DNA of 9,621 nucleotides from Acidisphaera sp035272265 (GCA_035272265.1 DATEQV010000438.1:1-9621), one strand, 5' to 3'; positions 1 to 7,298 are shown, counted from the stretch's first letter. The notes: generated from the letters alone by a model not told the origin. Made by a program: numbers and translations.

Positions 1-2
1 GG

Positions 3-482
3 AAGATCCGCGCGTGCGCGGCGCCGACCGAGGCCGACTACCGTGCGCTCGCCGAATGCCTTGTCCACGGCCACCAGCCGCACGTCGTGGTGAACGGCGC
101 ACGGTACACCGGCGGCGCCGGCGTGCCGGCGTTCCCAGAGCTGAAGGCGGTGCCGGAGATCGACCGGTTCCTCGTGACGCTGGTGCGCTTCCACGCCGGC
201 ATCGCGGCGATGGCGCAGAAGGGCGAGCTGCGCACGCGCGGGCGCCTGGCGTACACACGGCGTGCGCTGGTCGATACGATGCGGGAGATGCGCGACGAGC
301 TGCTCGCGGGGGGCGACCCCCGGCCGAGCCGACACGCCGCCGCGCAGGCCGCATGGCAGGCGCTGTCGTTCAACTATCTGGAGCGGCTTTCCCGCGACGG
401 CGAGCGCGAGAAGGCGCTGGCTCTGCTGACCGCGTGCGGCATCGGCCCGGATGCGTGGGAGCTGCCCGATGAGCGAGTCTGA
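3..482 (+). CDS. Unrecognised protein, C-terminal part only
   Basis: The reading frame is already open at base 3 and runs to TGA at 480-482, giving about 159 visible residues; the true start probably lies before the window. A GTG/ATG inside the window could serve as a start, but the frame carries protein-like composition from its first codon. I do not recognise a family. The visible part is Ala/Arg/Leu-rich, looks mostly helical and soluble, and shows no membrane segment, signal peptide or cysteine motif. Its last 14 bp overlap the start of the HExxH-VWA gene, whose ribosome binding site lies inside this gene, so the two are probably translationally coupled and act together. VWA proteins of this kind often have an AAA+ ATPase partner encoded next door, but no Walker motif is visible here, so that idea cannot be tested in this window. 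Confidence 0.7.
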   Translation, partial: KIRACAAPTEADYRALAECLVHGHQPHVVVNGARYTGGAGVPAFPELKAVPEIDRFLVTLVRFHAGIAAMAQKGELRTRGRLAYTRRALVDTMREMRDELLAGGDPRPSRHAAAQAAWQALSFNYLERLSRDGEREKALALLTACGIGPDAWELPDERV

Positions 483-2250
483 GCGGGTTCTGGGCCTGCT
501 GCGCGCGATGTGCGCAGCGCTCTCGCCGGGCGGGATCGACGTCGTCGCCGATGACCGCCGAACAGCCTTCGTTCCCGCGGAGCGTCGCATCATGGTCGCT
601 CGACAGTACCTGAGCGCCGAGACGCCGGTGGCCGTCGGCGCCGTACTACACGAGATCGGTCACGCGCTGGTCACCCGCTACGATCGTTTCGTCGAACCGG
701 CCGGCGCCATCCCCAGCCTTTGGCTGACCAGTTCCAATGCCGCCGAGGAAACGCGGGACCACTGCTTCCTGCGCCGGCGCCTGCCGGGCGTGAACCGCTA
801 CCTGCGGGCGCTGTTCGCCGCCGACACTCCGCCCACCGTCGCCGAGATGGAATGCGAGCTGTTCGCGTTCCTCATGGCGATGGCGAGCGCCGACCGCTTC
901 ACGGATTTCCCGTTCCTCGCACCGTTCTTCGCCGCCGCGGCGGCGTTCGCGCGGACGGCAGGCGCACGGGACCGCTACAACCACGCGCTGCCGCCGCCGG
1001 ATCTGATGCCGCGTCCCGGCCTGTCCGACCGCTACGCGCGCGACGTCTCCCCTGTCCTGCGCCGGCCGGACGAGGGCCTCGTTGATCCGGTCGAGGCCGA
1101 GATCCTGTGCGCCGCCGCATCGGCCCGGCGGATCTTCGTGACGGAGATCTGGTCCGAGATCCTGTTGCTCGCCGAAGACGACATCGGCCACATCGCCCGT
1201 GCGCTGGCCGTCGATCCGGCACTTCGGGAACAGGCCGAACACCGTGGCAGGACGTCGGCGAACGTTCGTCTTGCACGGGAGGCTTTGCGGGCCTGGATAA
1301 CTGCCTGCGGCGGACGCACGTCGCCGCAAAACCCGGCGTGGCCGCCATTGTCGGACGTCCCGAAGCGCCTGCACGATCTCGCCCGCGCGATGTACCGCCG
1401 CTACCTGGAGCGGAAGAGCGCCGAAGTGGCGTTCGCTGCGATCGGGCTCGAACGCGCGGCGGCCGAATCGGCCAGGCCCGTGGCCGACCCGGAGCATGAC
1501 GCGCTCGTCGAGGCGCTGCGCCGTACCCTGCCGCGCCGTCCGCGGGCCTGGGCCGGCGGCTACCGGTCCGGCCCGAGGATCGACCTGCCGCGCGTCATGC
1601 GCGCCGCCGCGACGCGGCGGGATACCGACCGGATCTGGGCGCGCCGGCGGGTCGAGCGGCCGGCCCTCGCCGCGATGCTGCTCGTGGACCTGTCGGGATC
1701 GATGCGAGGCGGCAAGGTGGAAGCAGCGGTTGCCGCCACGCGAGCGATCTCGCGCGCGCTGGCGACGCTGCACGGCGTCAGCTGGTCGGTGCTCGGTTTC
1801 CAGGACGTAACCATTCCGGTGGTCGGCTTCGAAGAGACGATCGACGAGGATGTGCTGTCACGGATCGATGCCATGCGCGATGAGGCGGCTGGCAGCCGCG
1901 CGGGCGGCAACAACCAGCCAGGTTACAACGACGACGGCCCCTGCCTGATGGAGGCGGCGTCCGTCCTCGCGTCCCAGCCGGAGCGCGATCGCCTGCTCCT
2001 CGTCATCTCCGACGGCAATCCGGAAGGGCGCCGCTCCACCCGCGCGGACCTCCATGCCGCGGTGGCGGAGGTAGGAGCGATGCCGGGCATGCAGTTGGTG
2101 GGAATCGGCCTCGGGCCCGGCACGGACCACGTAACCGAATACTATCCGGTCGCCCGCGCCAACATCGAACCCGCCGAACTGGCACCAACCCTCGGCCGCC
2201 TCCTGGCCGCGAGCATCAACGCAGTCGCCGCACGACCGTCGACCGCCTGA
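469..2250 (+). CDS. HExxH metallopeptidase-like / VWA (CobT/NorD-like) fusion protein
   Basis: 593 residues from ATG 469; GGGAG at 457-461 lies at normal distance before it, which favours this start over ATG 451. Near the N-terminus is HEIGH (His61, Glu62, His65), the zinc-binding signature of metallopeptidases. It is followed by N-A-A-E-E-x-R-D at about 90-97, where Glu93 or Glu94 could be the third ligand, as in gluzincin-type folds. The middle (about 110-390) is helical and unrecognised. The C-terminal third is a VWA domain with the metal-site motif DLSGSM (Asp407, Ser409, Ser411), then NDDG near 490 and VISDG (Asp515), the pattern of CobT and NorD. There is no signal peptide or membrane segment, so it is probably cytoplasmic. 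VWA proteins of this class usually work with MoxR/CobS-type AAA+ ATPases in metal insertion or complex remodelling; substrate and partner are unknown here. Domain calls are solid by motif; the biological role is not assigned. Confidence 0.85.
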   Translation: MSESERVLGLLRAMCAALSPGGIDVVADDRRTAFVPAERRIMVARQYLSAETPVAVGAVLHEIGHALVTRYDRFVEPAGAIPSLWLTSSNAAEETRDHCFLRRRLPGVNRYLRALFAADTPPTVAEMECELFAFLMAMASADRFTDFPFLAPFFAAAAAFARTAGARDRYNHALPPPDLMPRPGLSDRYARDVSPVLRRPDEGLVDPVEAEILCAAASARRIFVTEIWSEILLLAEDDIGHIARALAVDPALREQAEHRGRTSANVRLAREALRAWITACGGRTSPQNPAWPPLSDVPKRLHDLARAMYRRYLERKSAEVAFAAIGLERAAAESARPVADPEHDALVEALRRTLPRRPRAWAGGYRSGPRIDLPRVMRAAATRRDTDRIWARRRVERPALAAMLLVDLSGSMRGGKVEAAVAATRAISRALATLHGVSWSVLGFQDVTIPVVGFEETIDEDVLSRIDAMRDEAAGSRAGGNNQPGYNDDGPCLMEAASVLASQPERDRLLLVISDGNPEGRRSTRADLHAAVAEVGAMPGMQLVGIGLGPGTDHVTEYYPVARANIEPAELAPTLGRLLAASINAVAARPSTA

Positions 2251-2520
2251 TGGCGTGCAAGAAGGATCTTCTCGTGACGTGCGCGGCACGCCGCCCCGCC
2301 TCGTCCATCCTGGTCAGCGGCAGCACCACCGTCGGCGCTGCGGCGAAGGCGACCACGAACGCCTCGAGATTCGCGTCTACCTGATCCACTGCGACAGGAC
2401 CAGCGACACCCGCCCGGTAGGCGATTCGCGATGTCAAACGGCGAAGCGCAGGCGATGTCGGCGACGCAGGTCGGCCCTCAGGTCGGTTCAGCCGAGCCGG
2501 TGACATGAGGCGGCCGCATC

Positions 2521-2566
2521 GTCCGAAGGTCGGATAGGGGGTCGTCTAGTCCAAAGGTCGAATAGG
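2521..2566 (+). promoter_or_regulatory. Tandem 18-bp direct repeat upstream of aldehyde dehydrogenase
   Basis: GTCCGAAGGTCGGATAGG (2521-2538) and GTCCAAAGGTCGAATAGG (2549-2566) differ at only two of 18 positions and start 28 bp apart, close to three helical turns. Two shorter AGGTCGG copies lie upstream at 2468-2474 and 2480-2486. The repeats sit about 70-115 bp before the start codon, a usual place for activator sites. TCCAAAGGTCG recurs on the minus strand just before the quinoprotein gene (8683-8693), so the repeats may bind the NarL/LuxR regulator encoded at 7299-7964. The repeats are seen directly; the binding protein is inferred. Confidence 0.55.
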
Positions 2567-2585
2567 CAGGGACCGTCGCCCTGCC
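2565..2585 (+). promoter_or_regulatory. Perfect 7-bp hairpin in aldehyde dehydrogenase upstream region
   Basis: GGCAGGG (2565-2571) and CCCTGCC (2579-2585) pair perfectly around a 7-nt loop. It begins at the end of the second 18-bp repeat and lies about 50 bp before the start codon. No T-run follows, so it is not a classic terminator; it may be a 5' leader stem or an operator dyad. Confidence 0.35.
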
Positions 2586-2634
2586 GTATCGAACATCCTC
2601 GCAAGCCGTAAAACAGAACGCTTTGGAGGAAATC

Positions 2635-4155
2635 ATGGTCGAGAAGACCCTTGGCGAAATCGCCCAGCAGATCGCGCTTCGCACTCACTATGACAACTGG
2701 ATCGGCGGCAAGTGGGTGCCGGCGGTGCGCGGGCAGAGCTTCGAGAACCCCTCGCCGATCACCGGCAAGACCATCAGCCATCACGCGCGCTCCACCGCCG
2801 AGGATATCGAGCTGGCACTCGATGCCGCCCATGCGGCGAAGGACGCCTGGGGCCGCACGTCGGTCGCCGAGCGCAGCAATATCCTCAACAAGATCGCCGA
2901 CCGGCTCGAGCAGAAGCTCGATCTGCTCGCCACCGTCGAGGCGATCGACAACGGCAAGCCGATCCGCGAGACGATGGCCGCCGACCTGCCGCTCGGCGTC
3001 GACCATTTCCGCTACTTCGCCGGCGCCGTCCGCGCGCAGGAAGGCACGCTGTCGGAGATCGACCACGACACCATCGCCTATCATTTCCACGAGCCGCTCG
3101 GCGTGGTCGGGCAGATCATCCCGTGGAACTTCCCGCTGCTGATGGCGATCTGGAAGCTCGCCCCGGCGGTGGCCGCCGGCAACTGCGTCGTGCTCAAGCC
3201 CGCCGAGCAGACGCCGCTGTCGATCCTGGTATTCATGGAGGCGATCGCCGACCTGCTGCCGCCCGGCGTGATCAACGTCGTCACCGGCTTCGGCGTAGAG
3301 GCCGGGAAGCCGCTCGCGCAGAGCAAACGCATCAGCAAGATCGCGTTCACCGGCGAGACCACGACGGGCCGGCTGATCATGCAGTACGCCAGCGAGAACC
3401 TGATCCCGGTGACGCTGGAACTGGGCGGCAAGTCGCCGAACATCTTCTTCGCCGATGTCGCCGCCGAGGACGACGACTTCTTCGACAAGGCGCTCGAGGG
3501 CTTCACGATGTTCGCCCTCAATCAGGGCGAGGTCTGCACGTGCCCGTCGCGCGCGCTGATCCACGAGAGCATCTACGAGCGGTTCATGGAGCGCGCGATC
3601 CCGCGCGTGGGCAAGATCGTGCAGGGCAACCCGCTGGATCCCGCCACCATGATCGGCGCGCAGGCGTCCAACGACCAGCTCGAGAAGATCCTGTCCTATC
3701 TCGACATCGGCCGGCAGGAAGGGGCGAAGGTGCTGATCGGCGGCGAGCGGGCGCATCTCGGCGGCGACCTGGAGGGCGGCTACTACGTCAAGCCGACGGT
3801 GTTCGCGGGCCACAACAAGATGCGCATCTTCCAGGAGGAGATCTTCGGCCCGGTGGTGTCGGTGACCACCTTCAAGACCGACGAGGAGGCGCTGGCGATC
3901 GCCAACGACACGCTCTACGGCCTCGGCTCGGGCGTGTGGACGCGCGATGGCAACCGCGCCTACCGGTTCGGCCGCGCGATCCAGGCTGGGCGGGTGTGGA
4001 CCAACTGCTATCACCTGTATCCGGCGCATGCGGCGTTCGGCGGCTACAAGCAGTCGGGCATCGGGCGCGAGACGCACAGCATGATGCTCGACCACTACCA
4101 GCAGACGAAGAACCTTCTGGTGAGCTACAGCCCGAAGGCGCTCGGGTTCTTCTGA
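2635..4155 (+). CDS. exaC: NAD-dependent (acet)aldehyde dehydrogenase, ExaC/AcoD type
   Basis: 506 residues, the usual length for the family. ATG 2635 is preceded by GGAGGA (2625-2630). It oxidises an aldehyde, most likely acetaldehyde or another short-chain aldehyde, to the carboxylic acid with NAD+ in the cytoplasm. Motifs are complete: PWNFP with Asn165, the cofactor-binding LKPAE with Lys188, ELGGKSPN with general base Glu262, the catalytic segment NQGEVCTCPSR with nucleophile Cys301, and EEIFGPV at about 401-407. The QGEVCTCPSR form, with two cysteines one residue apart, is typical of the ExaC/AcoD/AldB group. The DUF779 gene follows 59 bp downstream. In the pathway it would handle the aldehyde made by the periplasmic quinoprotein encoded at the right end of the window. 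Substrate cannot be fixed from sequence; the symbol is by similarity to the Pseudomonas ethanol pathway. Confidence 0.93.
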   Translation: MVEKTLGEIAQQIALRTHYDNWIGGKWVPAVRGQSFENPSPITGKTISHHARSTAEDIELALDAAHAAKDAWGRTSVAERSNILNKIADRLEQKLDLLATVEAIDNGKPIRETMAADLPLGVDHFRYFAGAVRAQEGTLSEIDHDTIAYHFHEPLGVVGQIIPWNFPLLMAIWKLAPAVAAGNCVVLKPAEQTPLSILVFMEAIADLLPPGVINVVTGFGVEAGKPLAQSKRISKIAFTGETTTGRLIMQYASENLIPVTLELGGKSPNIFFADVAAEDDDFFDKALEGFTMFALNQGEVCTCPSRALIHESIYERFMERAIPRVGKIVQGNPLDPATMIGAQASNDQLEKILSYLDIGRQEGAKVLIGGERAHLGGDLEGGYYVKPTVFAGHNKMRIFQEEIFGPVVSVTTFKTDEEALAIANDTLYGLGSGVWTRDGNRAYRFGRAIQAGRVWTNCYHLYPAHAAFGGYKQSGIGRETHSMMLDHYQQTKNLLVSYSPKALGFF

Positions 4156-4214
4156 GCACGGCGACAGGCGGGCGCGCGGGGCAACTCGCGCGCCCGACCT
4201 CGACGGAGGACGGC

Positions 4215-4601
4215 ATGGTCGATCGCGTGCTCGTCACGCCGGCGGCGGAGGCGATGATCGCCAGACTGCGCGCCGTACACGGCCCGCTGCTGTTCCATCA
4301 GTCCGGCGGCTGCTGCGACGGCAGCGCGCCGATGTGCTACCCGCACGGCGAGTTCCGCGTCGGCGCGCAAGACGTCTATCTCGGCCGCATCGCCGAGGTG
4401 CCGTTCTACATCGGTGCGGCGCAGTTCGAGTACTGGTCGCACACGCAACTTATCATCGACGTCGTGCCGGGCCGCGGCGCCGGCTTTTCGCTGGAAGCGC
4501 CCGAGGGCGTGCGGTTCCTGACGCGCAGCCGCGTGTTCACCGATGCCGAGTGCGAGGAACTGGCCAAAGCGGGGCCGCCGCCGACCGGCGAGGCCGTCTG
4601 A
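4215..4601 (+). CDS. DUF779 family small protein
   Basis: 128 residues from ATG 4215, with GGAGGA at 4205-4210. A conserved Cys-rich segment near the N-terminus, HQSGGCCDGSAPMC (residues 28-41), with Cys33, Cys34 and Cys41, marks the DUF779 family. The rest is a compact soluble domain without membrane segments or signal peptide. Family members are commonly encoded next to aldehyde dehydrogenases of the AcoD/ExaC type, as here. The biochemical role is not established to my knowledge; the Cys and His residues suggest metal or thiol chemistry, for example helping or protecting the neighbouring Cys-dependent enzyme, but that is inference. The same frame is also open backwards through the aldehyde dehydrogenase to 2712; this is an effect of high GC content, not a longer protein. 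Confidence 0.88.
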   Translation: MVDRVLVTPAAEAMIARLRAVHGPLLFHQSGGCCDGSAPMCYPHGEFRVGAQDVYLGRIAEVPFYIGAAQFEYWSHTQLIIDVVPGRGAGFSLEAPEGVRFLTRSRVFTDAECEELAKAGPPPTGEAV

Positions 4602-4628
4602 CCCCGCCGGCGGCGGCCCAGTGACGTC

Positions 4629-4674
4629 GCCCTCCCCCTGTGTTTGAGTGGAGACAAGAACACAAGGGAGGGGC
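4629..4674 (+). promoter_or_regulatory. Long imperfect hairpin covering the FIST gene ribosome binding site
   Basis: Bases 4629-4644 pair with 4659-4674: an inner perfect TGTGTT/AACACA stem, then CCC/GGG, then GCCCT against GGGGC with one G-U pair. The stem is interrupted by two C-A mismatches and closes a 14-nt loop (4645-4658). The 3' arm contains the GGGAGGGG ribosome binding site and ends one base before the ATG at 4676. No T-run follows. It could hide the ribosome site, or serve as a weak end of the upstream transcript. Confidence 0.45.
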
Positions 4675-4675
4675 C

Positions 4676-5830
4676 ATGTCCGCCGAGGGCGGAATCAGGC
4701 GGGGCTTTTCCGTGGCGTCCGATCCGGCGGATGCGGCGCGGGAGTTCCACGCCGCCGTCGCCCAGTCGGACGGCGGCGGTCTCGTCGTGTTCTTCTGCTC
4801 GAGCGTGTTCGACCTCGATCGGCTGGCGCAGGCGCTCGTCGGCCTGTTCGGCGGCACCCATGTCATCGGCTGCACGACTGCGGGCGAGATCGGGCCGCAT
4901 GGCTACCTGGATGGCGCGATCACCGGATTCAGCCTGCCGTCCGGCGGACTGCGGACGGCCAGCGCGCTGATCCCGGGGCTGTCGCGCTTTCAGATGTCGC
5001 AGGGTCATGAGGCAGCCGAAGCGGTCCTGCATGCCTTTGCGAGGAGCGCCGGCGGCGAGATCGATCCGGCCAGCACGTTCGCGATGCTGCTGAGCGACGG
5101 GGTGTCGGTCAACGAAGAGCCGCTGGTGGCGTCGCTCAGCGCCCGGATCGGCAACATCCGGCTGCTCGGCGGCTCGGCCGGCGACAATTTGAACCTGAAC
5201 CAGACCTTCGTCTTTCACGAGGGACGATTCCATGCCGACGCGGCGCTGCTCACGCTCGTGCAGACGCCTTATCCGTTCCGGATCTATCGCTTGCACCATT
5301 TCTCCGGATCGGACACGAAGATGGTCGTCACCGCCGCCGATCCCGTGACCCGCGTGGTCACCGAGATCAATGCCGAGCCGGCGGCCGCAGAATATGCGCG
5401 CATCGCCGGCTTGGATGTCGAGCAACTGACGCTGCTCGCTTTCGCCGAGCATCCGGTGATGGTGCGCGTCGGCGGCGACTGGTACGTGCGCTCGATCGGA
5501 CGCATGAACCCGGACGGCAGCCTGACCTTCTTCTGCGCCATCGACGAAGGTGTGGTGCTGACGCTCGCACGGCGGGAGGATATCGCGGCCAACCTCGCGA
5601 GCTTCTTCGAGACCGTCCACGCGGAGATGGGCACGCCACAGCTCGTCGTCGGCTTCGACTGCGTGCTGCGCCGGCTGGAGGCGGAAAGCCGGCAGCTGAA
5701 GCGCGCGCTGAGCCGGATCATGTCCGCCAACAACGTGATCGGGTTCTGCACCTACGGCGAGCAGTACGGCGCCATGCACGTCAACCAGACGTTTACGGCG
5801 CTCGCGTTCGGCCAGAAGGCGGAGGCATGA
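4676..5830 (+). CDS. FIST-domain sensor protein (FIST_N + FIST_C)
   Basis: 384 residues from ATG 4676, chosen because GGGAGGGG precedes it; a GTG at 4640 would add 12 residues but lies inside the hairpin arm and has no ribosome site. FIST domains are proposed small-ligand sensors coupled to signal transduction proteins. Conserved blocks are present: IGCTTAGEIG (Cys66 region), LLGGSAGDN (about 163-171), GFDCVLRR (about 326-333) and GFCTYGEQ (about 356-363). The N-terminal FIST domain spans roughly 30-220 and the FIST_C domain roughly 220-375. There is no signal peptide or membrane helix, so it is cytoplasmic. Its stop codon overlaps the kinase start (ATGA), implying coupled translation, and the kinase lacks an obvious sensor domain. 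I infer that this protein is its input subunit. The ligand is unknown; an alcohol, aldehyde or related metabolite would fit the neighbours. Confidence 0.9.
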   Translation: MSAEGGIRRGFSVASDPADAAREFHAAVAQSDGGGLVVFFCSSVFDLDRLAQALVGLFGGTHVIGCTTAGEIGPHGYLDGAITGFSLPSGGLRTASALIPGLSRFQMSQGHEAAEAVLHAFARSAGGEIDPASTFAMLLSDGVSVNEEPLVASLSARIGNIRLLGGSAGDNLNLNQTFVFHEGRFHADAALLTLVQTPYPFRIYRLHHFSGSDTKMVVTAADPVTRVVTEINAEPAAAEYARIAGLDVEQLTLLAFAEHPVMVRVGGDWYVRSIGRMNPDGSLTFFCAIDEGVVLTLARREDIAANLASFFETVHAEMGTPQLVVGFDCVLRRLEAESRQLKRALSRIMSANNVIGFCTYGEQYGAMHVNQTFTALAFGQKAEA

Positions 5831-7260
5831 GCGCGCGGTCGCGCGAGACGCCGCCCCCCTCCGCCGCGGAGGAGGCGCAGGAACTGGCGAAGCTGCGCAA
5901 GATCAACCAGGTGCTGATGGACCGCGTGGAGCGCGACATGGACGCGCAGGGCGGCAACGCCTTTTCGCTGTTCCAGACGGCGATCACGCTGGAGGGCCGG
6001 GTCGCGGAGCGCACGGCGGAGCTGACGCGCCTGACCCAGCGGCTGATGCAGGAGATCACGCAGCGCCGCGAGGCGGAGGCGGCGCTGCGCATCGCGACGG
6101 CGGATGCCGAGCAGGCCAATCTCGGCAAGACGCGGTTCCTCGCAGCGGCCAGCCATGACCTGCAGCAACCGCTGAACGCCGCGCGCCTGTTCCTCGGCGC
6201 GCTCGCCGATGAAGTCGCGGCGGGGCGGCCGCGCGAACTGGTCGCGCGCATCGAGACGGCTCTGGACTCCGTCGTCGAGCTGCTCGACACGCTGGTCGAC
6301 ATATCGCGTCTCGATACCGGGGCATGGCCGGTATCGGTCTCCGACTTCCCGATTGCACCACTGCTCGCGCGCCTTGCCGACGAGTTCGCGCCGGAGGCCG
6401 AGGCATTCGGCCTGTCGCTGCGGATCGTGCCGAGCAGCGCCGTGGTCCACACCGACCGCGTGCTGTTCGCGCGGCTGCTGCGCAACCTGGTGAGCAACGC
6501 GATCCGCTACACGGAGCGGGGCCGTGTTGTGGTCGGCTGCCGGCGCGAGGCCGCGGACGTCGTGCGCGTCGAAGTGCGCGACACCGGCATCGGCATTCCG
6601 GCCGACAAGCTCGACTGGGTCTTCGAGGAGTTCCAGCGCCTGGAGGCGCCGCGGCGGCAGGAGAAGGGCTTCGGCCTGGGGCTCGCGACCGTGCAGCGGA
6701 TCGCGCGCCTGCTGTCGTTGGACGTGTCGGTGCGCTCCACGCCGGGCCGCGGCAGCTGTTTTTCGGTGCGCGTGCCGGCCGGACGGGAAGCGGCGGTCGC
6801 GGCACCGGTGCCTAGCGCGCCGTCGCCCGCGGACTCACTGGCCGGCGTCCGCGTCGTGTGCATCGAGGACGACGAGCAGACGCGCCTGGCGATGGAGGTG
6901 CTGCTGCGCGCGTGGGGCTGCGAGCCGGCGCTGGTCGCGCGGCTGGACGATGCGTTGCGGGTCGTCGACGGCTGGAGCGCGGCACCGGACCTGCTGATCG
7001 CCGACTATCACCTGCGCGACGGCGTGTACGGCACCGACGCGGTGCAGGCGCTGCGCGAGCGAGCGGGGGCGGCGGTTCCTGCGATCGTGGTGTCCGGCGA
7101 CCGCGCGCCTTCCGTGCAATCCGATCTGCGCCGGGCTGGGTTCGGGTTCCTGACCAAACCGGTGCAGCCGGCGAAGCTCCGGGCAATGATGGCCTATGTG
7201 CTGACCCGGCAGTACGTGGCGGAGACGGCGATCGGCGCGGACAGCGGCCTGGCGCTGTAG
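5827..7260 (+). CDS. Soluble hybrid histidine kinase with C-terminal receiver domain
   Basis: 477 residues; ATG 5827 overlaps the FIST stop by 4 bp and has GGCGGAGG just upstream. Residues 1-100 are mainly a charged coiled coil with no PAS, GAF or membrane segment. The HisKA H-box ASHDLQQP carries phospho-acceptor His110. The ATPase domain has the N-box (RNLVSN, Asn220 and Asn224), DTGIGIP (from Asp252) and GFGLGLAT. After a Pro/Ala linker, a receiver domain (about 340-465) has Glu347, Asp348 and Asp349, phospho-acceptor Asp393 (IADYH) and Lys444. The architecture resembles the NahK/ErcS' group of Pseudomonas; ErcS' belongs to the ethanol oxidation control network there. It probably receives its signal from the FIST protein and passes phosphate to the NarL/LuxR regulator encoded convergently. 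No HPt protein is visible in the window, so the receiver may tune the kinase rather than relay. Confidence 0.92.
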   Translation: MSARSRETPPPSAAEEAQELAKLRKINQVLMDRVERDMDAQGGNAFSLFQTAITLEGRVAERTAELTRLTQRLMQEITQRREAEAALRIATADAEQANLGKTRFLAAASHDLQQPLNAARLFLGALADEVAAGRPRELVARIETALDSVVELLDTLVDISRLDTGAWPVSVSDFPIAPLLARLADEFAPEAEAFGLSLRIVPSSAVVHTDRVLFARLLRNLVSNAIRYTERGRVVVGCRREAADVVRVEVRDTGIGIPADKLDWVFEEFQRLEAPRRQEKGFGLGLATVQRIARLLSLDVSVRSTPGRGSCFSVRVPAGREAAVAAPVPSAPSPADSLAGVRVVCIEDDEQTRLAMEVLLRAWGCEPALVARLDDALRVVDGWSAAPDLLIADYHLRDGVYGTDAVQALRERAGAAVPAIVVSGDRAPSVQSDLRRAGFGFLTKPVQPAKLRAMMAYVLTRQYVAETAIGADSGLAL

Positions 7261-7298
7261 TGCGGGTGCCGTTGGCCGGCGTGGCGTGACGAAGCGCG

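Larger units (their letters stand above)
2251..2634. other. 384-bp intergenic region with repeats, no convincing gene
   Basis: Between the VWA gene and the aldehyde dehydrogenase. Short open frames exist on both strands (2255-2503 plus, 2216-2506 minus), but neither has a good ribosome binding site and the plus-strand product is Arg-rich low-quality sequence. The minus-strand frame has a short stretch reminiscent of an outer-membrane efflux protein and could be a decayed remnant. The right half carries four AGGTCGR elements and a hairpin, which makes it the likely promoter/operator region of the aldehyde dehydrogenase. Confidence 0.6.

Noticed and set aside
2258..2272. AGAAG...CTTCT inverted repeat after the VWA gene, as a terminator
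   Set aside because: Five-base AT-containing stem with a 3-nt loop and no T-run; not better than chance.
2488..4095. 535-codon open frame on the minus strand opposite the aldehyde dehydrogenase
   Set aside because: It is a GC-driven antisense shadow of a clearly functional gene; its product is His/Arg/Ala-rich with no family motif.
2712..4601. 629-codon frame that would fuse a long N-terminal part to DUF779
   Set aside because: The part before 4215 is an out-of-frame, Arg-rich reading of the aldehyde dehydrogenase; ATG 4215 has its own ribosome site and DUF779 is of normal length from there.
4406..5779. 457-codon minus-strand frame opposite the FIST gene
   Set aside because: Antisense shadow; it spans two real plus-strand genes and an intergenic hairpin and has no recognisable domain.
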